Shown here piece after piece: positions 1 through 3,928 of a DNA stretch of 5,194 nucleotides. How positions within the stretch are numbered: position 1 is the stretch's first letter; the number at the start of each line of letters is the position of its first letter. Below the pieces are notes generated by a model, which saw only the letters and a list, made by a program, of their open reading frames with translations, had not been told where the DNA came from and made no database searches. The DNA is taken from positions 1 through 5,194 of the forward strand of contig CABSXY010000140.1 in NCBI GenBank assembly GCA_902481695.1. The letters are read 5' to 3'. The translations under genes and the position numbers were made by a program. This DNA is from an uncultured Haemophilus sp. GTDB taxonomy: Bacteria; Pseudomonadota; Gammaproteobacteria; Enterobacterales; Pasteurellaceae.

Positions 1-210
1 CAAGGGGCTAAATTTGTAATTGAAAGCCAAGATGACGTCAACGTCGATGTGTAAGAACTTGCCTGGAAAGACACGGTTTGGGTGAAAAAGAAAGTACAAA
101 TTTTAGTAAAATTTGAACAACCTTCGTCAAATACGCATCCCTTCTTATTTGGCTCATCCAATTTAATGCTGGCAGATATGGGCTGCCTTGGTATAATGCT
201 TGTTCAATAA
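1..210 (+). pseudogene. ftsP: FtsP (SufI)-like cell-division protein, C-terminal end, with an internal in-frame stop
   Basis: FtsP is a Tat-exported periplasmic protein with a multicopper-oxidase fold that has lost its copper sites and stabilises the divisome under stress. Frame 1 reads 17 codons to a TAA at 52-54, then 51 more sense codons to a TAA at 208-210. Both sides of the first stop match the end of E. coli FtsP as I remember it: Q-G-A-K-F before it, and W-K-D-T-V-W-V, then H-P-F-L-F, then M-L-A-D-M-G and a final L-V-Q after it. The alignment from E. coli E-G-V-M-F to G-W-K-D needs no gap, and the TAA falls opposite a Glu codon, so one GAA-to-TAA change explains it. The product would lose about 51 residues of the last cupredoxin domain. 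The intact downstream frame implies a recent mutation, or a sequencing error. The gene starts outside the window. The identity is fairly sure; loss of function is inferred. Confidence 0.78.
189..197 (+). promoter_or_regulatory. Extended -10 promoter for the exported-protein gene
   Basis: TATAAT lies at 192-197 and is preceded by TGG at 189-191, giving the extended -10 pattern TGnTATAAT. The expected transcription start is near 204, leaving a leader of about 30 bases before the ATG at 236. No good -35 box is visible at the usual spacing (169-174 reads CTGGCA), which an extended -10 can tolerate. The site lies within the last codons of the ftsP-like frame. It is predicted from consensus match and position only. 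Confidence 0.5.
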
Positions 211-235
211 AATAATAACATAAAAGGAATCTAAC

Positions 236-727
236 ATGAAAAAAATCTCAACATTCGCTTTAATTACGACCTTATTTTCAGTAGGCACATTCGCGGCCTC
301 ACCAGAATCAAAAGATAGTGCTAAAGAAGCGAAAAATGAGCCGACAATTTATCTTTCTGTGTTTGATAGAACGAATGAACCTGCACCATCACCCGATTTA
401 CACAAAAAAGAAATGTCTCGCTCAAACAAAACTGAAAAAGTATGTTGGGTCGCAACGGGTAATTTTGGTAAAAAAGCGACAGTAAGCGAAACTTTTAAGG
501 CTCAAGCTAAAATTGAATTTAAAAGCATAATTGAAAATGCCAAAGTTGTTTCATCACCAAATAAAAAACTCCATACCATCACTTATACCAGACCCACTAT
601 TGATAATGGTAAATATATGATGAATTGTTGGGCGTTCGACCGTAGAGATCCTATCGGCAAATATGTGCTGACGGTAAAAATCGGTAAACATGAATTTGAA
701 AAACAAGTTTTCTACGTGACCGAATAG
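236..727 (+). CDS. Small exported protein of unknown function with two Cys-Trp pairs
   Basis: I do not recognise this 163-residue protein. It begins with a clear Sec signal peptide: Lys2-Lys3, a hydrophobic stretch at about 4-19, and a likely cleavage after Ala20 (T-F-A). Residues 22-65 are charged, Pro-containing and probably flexible. From about 66 to the end the sequence alternates like a beta-sandwich and closes with a G-K-Y-V-L-T-V strand typical of Ig-like folds. The mature part has two cysteines, Cys70 and Cys131, each followed by Trp, which suits a disulfide formed in the periplasm. There is no lipobox and no further membrane segment. An AAAGGA ribosome site at 223-228 stands 7 bases before the ATG and supports this start. 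The next gene begins 53 bases downstream on the same strand without an obvious terminator. A periplasmic location is inferred; the function is unknown. Confidence 0.8.
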   Translation: MKKISTFALITTLFSVGTFAASPESKDSAKEAKNEPTIYLSVFDRTNEPAPSPDLHKKEMSRSNKTEKVCWVATGNFGKKATVSETFKAQAKIEFKSIIENAKVVSSPNKKLHTITYTRPTIDNGKYMMNCWAFDRRDPIGKYVLTVKIGKHEFEKQVFYVTE

Positions 728-780
728 TCAAAAATAAGCTAAAAAATAACCACACTTATCAACAAAAAGAGAATCTTTTA

Positions 781-1908
781 ATGTCTCAAAGAACTGATAA
801 AAAAACAATCTGTTTAAATATGATTGTCAAAAATGAATCTGCCATCATCCGAGATACATTAGAGAACATTATTGCTCATGTTCCCCTCGACTATTATGTC
901 ATTAGTGATACGGGCTCAGATGATAATACCGCAGAAATTATCGAAAAGTTCTTTGCTGAAAAAGGCATTAAAGGCGAAATTCATCACGATCAATGGGTTA
1001 ACTTTGCCCATAATCGAAACTGTGCGTTACAACATGCACAAGGAAAAACAGATTATGTATTCATCTTTGATGCAGACGACCGCTTTGAGGGAAATTTTGT
1101 ATTACCTGAAGAGCTAACAAGTGATCGCTATTATCTACGCATGGCAAATAGCGTAACTGGTGCAAATGTTTATTTCCGAACACTTATGTTTCGTAATGAT
1201 GGGTCATTCTATTGGCGTGGCGTATTGCATGAATTTGTTGAACAACGTAAAAAAACAGTTGTGGAGCAAAAAATCTTTGGTGACTATTATGTGATTAGTG
1301 GGCGTTTTGGTGCTCGTAGCAACAATCCACAAAAATATTTTCACGATGCTCAAGTGTTAGAAAAAGCCTTTTACTCTCAAGAAGATGAAGATCTTAAAGA
1401 TCGCTATGCGTTTTATACCGCACAATCTTATCGTGATGCTGATATGTATGAAAAAGCCATTGAATGGTACGCAATTCGAGCTAATCTTGGGGGGTGGTCT
1501 GAAGAAGTCTATTATTCATTCCTTCAAATCGCTTTATTAAAAATTGAATTAAATGCTTCACTCAATGAGATACAAAATTTATTGCTGTCCACTTATGAAT
1601 ATCGCCCACAACGAGCGGAAAGTCTTTATCATTTAGCGCGTCAATTACGCCACCACAATAAAGCCAGACTGGCTTATATTTATGCAACTGTGGCGGCAAA
1701 CATTCCCCTTAGTAAAGATATTCTTTTTGTGGATCACTCTGTTTATGAATGGAAAGCTAAAGAGGAACTGGCTATAAGTGCGAATTCGGTGGGCAATTAC
1801 CAGCTTTGTCATGATCTTTGCGTCGAATTATTATTTAATCCCGCCGTACCAGAACCAAACCGAAAACTGTTACTAGACAATTTAAAATTAGCAAAAGAGT
1901 ATCTTTAA
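781..1908 (+). CDS. GT2-family glycosyltransferase with C-terminal TPR-like domain
   Basis: This 375-residue cytoplasmic enzyme probably transfers a sugar from a nucleotide donor to a surface glycan. Residues 9-125 form a GT-A domain of family 2: the opening I-C-L-N-M-I-V-K-N-E strand, the D-T-G-S-D-D-N-T nucleotide-binding motif at 43-50, a N-F-A-H-N-R-N segment at 74-80, and the metal-binding D-A-D-D at 97-100. H-E at 150-151 falls where a catalytic-side loop is expected. Residues 205-350 are helical and resemble tetratricopeptide repeats, with R-Y-A-F-Y-T-A-Q-S-Y-R-D at 208-219 and E-K-A-I-E-W-Y at 224-230; this combination is common in GT2-TPR proteins. No signal peptide or membrane helix is seen. 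An AAGAGAA ribosome site at 767-773 precedes the ATG. A second glycosyltransferase gene follows after 32 bases, suggesting co-transcription. The donor, acceptor and linkage cannot be read from the sequence; lipooligosaccharide is the likeliest acceptor. Confidence 0.88.
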   Translation: MSQRTDKKTICLNMIVKNESAIIRDTLENIIAHVPLDYYVISDTGSDDNTAEIIEKFFAEKGIKGEIHHDQWVNFAHNRNCALQHAQGKTDYVFIFDADDRFEGNFVLPEELTSDRYYLRMANSVTGANVYFRTLMFRNDGSFYWRGVLHEFVEQRKKTVVEQKIFGDYYVISGRFGARSNNPQKYFHDAQVLEKAFYSQEDEDLKDRYAFYTAQSYRDADMYEKAIEWYAIRANLGGWSEEVYYSFLQIALLKIELNASLNEIQNLLLSTYEYRPQRAESLYHLARQLRHHNKARLAYIYATVAANIPLSKDILFVDHSVYEWKAKEELAISANSVGNYQLCHDLCVELLFNPAVPEPNRKLLLDNLKLAKEYL

Positions 1909-1940
1909 AAATATTAGGCGTTCTGCTAGGTAAATAAGAA

Positions 1941-2915
1941 ATGAATAAAAAATTCGTTGGTTTAAGTATGGTGCGCAATGAAAGTGATATCATTGAAACC
2001 TTTATTCGCCACAATTTAACTTTATTAGATGAACTTCATATTGTTGACCACAATAGCAGTGACAATACGCGTGAAATTCTCACACTTCTTAAACAAGAAG
2101 GATTACTAATTCATATCTATCACTATAATGAATTAGAATATGCTCAAGAACGAATTATGAATCAAATGATGCAATATATTCTAAATAATGATGCTGACAT
2201 TGATTATATTTTTCCACTTGATGCAGATGAGTTAATTTATTGCCCATCTCGCGAAATATTACATTATTTTCTCACACTGATTCCTCAAAATCATGTTGGG
2301 ATGTATACCTGGCGAGGCTATCTACCAAGCTCTACGGAGTATGATCCGGATTTTATTTGCCACTTTACCGACCAACGAAAAGAAGAGATTCTCACACCAA
2401 AAGTCATTATTCCACGAGCGGTTGCAGAAACCTGTACATTAACTATAGGCAGCCATTCCGTACGAAATGCTGAAGGAAAAGAAGTTCAAAGTAGTGTATT
2501 TATTGCACCAAATAGTGCCAACTACTATTACTGGTTTATTGAACGATTTAATGCAAAGTTCATCGAAACGGATGATTTATGGTTAGGGCATTATCCTATT
2601 CGCTCAACAATTCAGCAAATTAAAAAAGTCTTGGAAAAATCTATCACGATGGTGATGGAAAAAAAGGGGTTTCGTGATTTTGCTTGGGAAAATCAGTTAC
2701 GTGATTTACTCGCCCATAATATGGACATATCTCTTGATGAGCTTCGTCTTATTGCCTATAAATATCGTGCATCTGATGAGAAACAAATACAGGTTGCTCG
2801 TCAACAACCTCTGCGTTCTACAAAATTAACACTGAAATATCAAGATCTCATAAATAACGATCCACTACCTATACTTGGGAAACTCATTCTCAATCTTGCT
2901 GAGAAATTGCGTTAG
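1941..2915 (+). CDS. GT-A glycosyltransferase of the Glyco_tranf_2_4 / GT92-like type
   Basis: This 324-residue protein is a second putative sugar transferase, not a duplicate of the upstream one. It opens with a beta strand ending in M-V-R-N-E at 10-14, followed by H-N-S-S-D-N-T at 37-43, the nucleotide-binding turn, and F-P-L-D-A-D-E at 91-97, whose D94-A-D96 is the metal-binding DXD motif. Later motifs, G-S-H at 170-172 and H-Y-P-I-R-S at 217-222, fit the Glyco_tranf_2_4 and GT92-like families, where the His and Arg-Ser are commonly conserved. The last 90 residues are helical and charged, without a membrane segment, so a cytoplasmic enzyme is expected. A weak TAGG ribosome site at 1927-1930 lies 10 bases before the ATG; the short gap suggests transcription with the upstream gene. 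It ends 21 bases from the convergent GT8 gene. The sugar and acceptor are unknown. Confidence 0.85.
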   Translation: MNKKFVGLSMVRNESDIIETFIRHNLTLLDELHIVDHNSSDNTREILTLLKQEGLLIHIYHYNELEYAQERIMNQMMQYILNNDADIDYIFPLDADELIYCPSREILHYFLTLIPQNHVGMYTWRGYLPSSTEYDPDFICHFTDQRKEEILTPKVIIPRAVAETCTLTIGSHSVRNAEGKEVQSSVFIAPNSANYYYWFIERFNAKFIETDDLWLGHYPIRSTIQQIKKVLEKSITMVMEKKGFRDFAWENQLRDLLAHNMDISLDELRLIAYKYRASDEKQIQVARQQPLRSTKLTLKYQDLINNDPLPILGKLILNLAEKLR

Positions 2916-2936
2916 CTATCTAGAATTAAGATTACA

Positions 2937-3773
2937 CTATAAAATTTTATTCGGTCGCATAATAAGATAAGACCAATCTAGATGGCGAAAAAACCAATAT
3001 TTCTCACGCTCAAATAATGCTGGGTTTTGATTATCCCAAGGTTTATGCTTTGCAGCATAATGAATGATTGTTGGAGTTGCATCAAGGCTAATTGACTTAA
3101 TATTATGCCGATTTTTAATCGCTTCAATATATTGCACCTGCGCATTTTCAGTGAAACTATAATATTTTGCCTTTTCTCGTAAAACAATATTCAAAATACA
3201 CTGATCACCGTACAACACTTGATCACCATACTCTTTAACCGTTTGCAATAATGTGTCGACTAAACCTTCATTGCGCCATTTAGCACAATCAACCAACAGA
3301 ACACCGCTATTGAAATATTTTTTGGAAACTGATGCATCTAAATAAGGAAACGGAAAGTGTTCCCCCATCCCATAATCTTTCACAACGCCTACAGGAGCAT
3401 CATTCAGATCGCTATAATAAAAATCAGATAATGGTCCATTCACAATAATATCTGCGTCCAAATATAACACACGATCTTGATTAATCAGTTTGGGGATCAT
3501 AAGACGATAATAACTACTCGACGAAGAAATATGTTCCAACGTCTTATAATCTTTAAAAATATCGTCAGAAATATGAATAGAAAATAAGTTATTTCCCATT
3601 TTCTCTAATTTACATTGAATCCCCTCAAACCATTCTGTGGGAATGTCATTATGTAAGACATAAAAATTGACGTTCTTATTATAGTAACAAATTGACTTTA
3701 GCAACGCTTCCAAATGGGGGGTATATTTTGCATCAATCGCAAACGCAATATTGATTTTTTCTGAAGTGGTCAT
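2937..3773 (-). CDS. GT8-family glycosyltransferase, LgtC-like
   Basis: GT8 enzymes of bacteria are retaining transferases, typified by LgtC, which adds galactose or glucose to lipooligosaccharide. The 278-residue protein has the full family pattern: an N-terminal I-N-I-A-F-A-I-D strand at 7-14, S-S-Y-Y-R at 86-90, the metal-binding L-D-A-D at 105-108, Y-F-N-S-G-V at 153-158 followed by D162 and K165-W-R, G-D-Q at 189-191, and I-I-H-Y at 236-239 followed by H-K-P-W at 243-246, which holds the metal-ligand His and the UDP-phosphate Lys. The C-terminal stretch 259-278 is aromatic and basic and may touch the inner membrane, as the LgtC tail does. It is slightly shorter than LgtC. The ATG at 3771-3773 follows an AAGGAT ribosome site (3785-3790). 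The gene converges on the plus-strand glycosyltransferase. I see no tetranucleotide phase-variation tract. The exact sugar is not determinable, so no gene symbol is given. Confidence 0.92.
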   Translation of the reverse strand: MTTSEKINIAFAIDAKYTPHLEALLKSICYYNKNVNFYVLHNDIPTEWFEGIQCKLEKMGNNLFSIHISDDIFKDYKTLEHISSSSSYYRLMIPKLINQDRVLYLDADIIVNGPLSDFYYSDLNDAPVGVVKDYGMGEHFPFPYLDASVSKKYFNSGVLLVDCAKWRNEGLVDTLLQTVKEYGDQVLYGDQCILNIVLREKAKYYSFTENAQVQYIEAIKNRHNIKSISLDATPTIIHYAAKHKPWDNQNPALFEREKYWFFRHLDWSYLIMRPNKIL

Positions 3774-3880
3774 TTAGTTACATTATCCTTAAGTTTCTCT
3801 AATTAATCACAAAACGCTTTTTTATAAATATTATTGTATGCTCATTCTATCTCATTTTATCCTTAATTTGGTACAAATAA
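3774..3880 (-). promoter_or_regulatory. Leader and probable promoter region of the GT8 gene
   Basis: The terminator at 3881-3904 separates the GT8 gene from the adhesin, so a promoter is expected in this AT-rich gap. Reading the minus strand, possible -10 boxes are TACAAT (plus positions 3833-3838) and TATAAA (3821-3826); neither has a convincing -35. The ribosome site AAGGAT at 3785-3790 lies 11 bases before the start codon. The 10-mer TTAAGGATAA, which contains the ribosome site, occurs twice on the minus strand (3783-3792 and 3857-3866). The location of a promoter here is inferred from context. Confidence 0.35.
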
Positions 3881-3904
3881 AAAACCCAGCCGAGGCTGGG
3901 TTTT
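3881..3904 (-). terminator. Intrinsic terminator of the adhesin gene (possibly bidirectional)
   Basis: CCCAGC at 3885-3890 pairs with GCTGGG at 3895-3900 around the tetraloop CGAG. The stem can be extended by flanking A and T runs. On the minus strand the hairpin is followed by a T-rich tail, as expected for a Rho-independent terminator, and it lies about 25 bases past the adhesin stop codon. The plus strand also has a TTTTTAT tail, so it could stop transcription from either side, but the plus-strand genes end nearly 1 kb away. Confidence 0.9.
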
Positions 3905-3928
3905 TATCTATTTTAATGGAAAGTTAAA

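Noticed and set aside
734..759. ATAAG / CTTAT inverted repeat between the exported-protein gene and the GT2 gene
   Set aside because: The stem is five weak pairs with a 16-base loop and no T-tract.
872..1117. Open frame of 81 codons on the plus strand inside the GT2 gene
   Set aside because: It is fully contained in a convincing glycosyltransferase frame, has no ribosome site and no recognisable protein features.
2887..2905. Hairpin TTCTCA / TGAGAA near the end of the second glycosyltransferase gene
   Set aside because: The six-base AT-rich stem lies inside the coding region and no T-tract follows, so it is not a credible terminator.
2978..3187. Open frame of 69 codons on the minus strand inside the GT8 gene
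   Set aside because: It overlaps the motif-rich end of the GT8 frame in another phase and looks like a shadow.
2937..3773. Tetranucleotide phase-variation tract as in some Haemophilus lgtC genes
   Set aside because: I looked for tandem tetranucleotides at the 5' end and within the GT8 gene and saw none.
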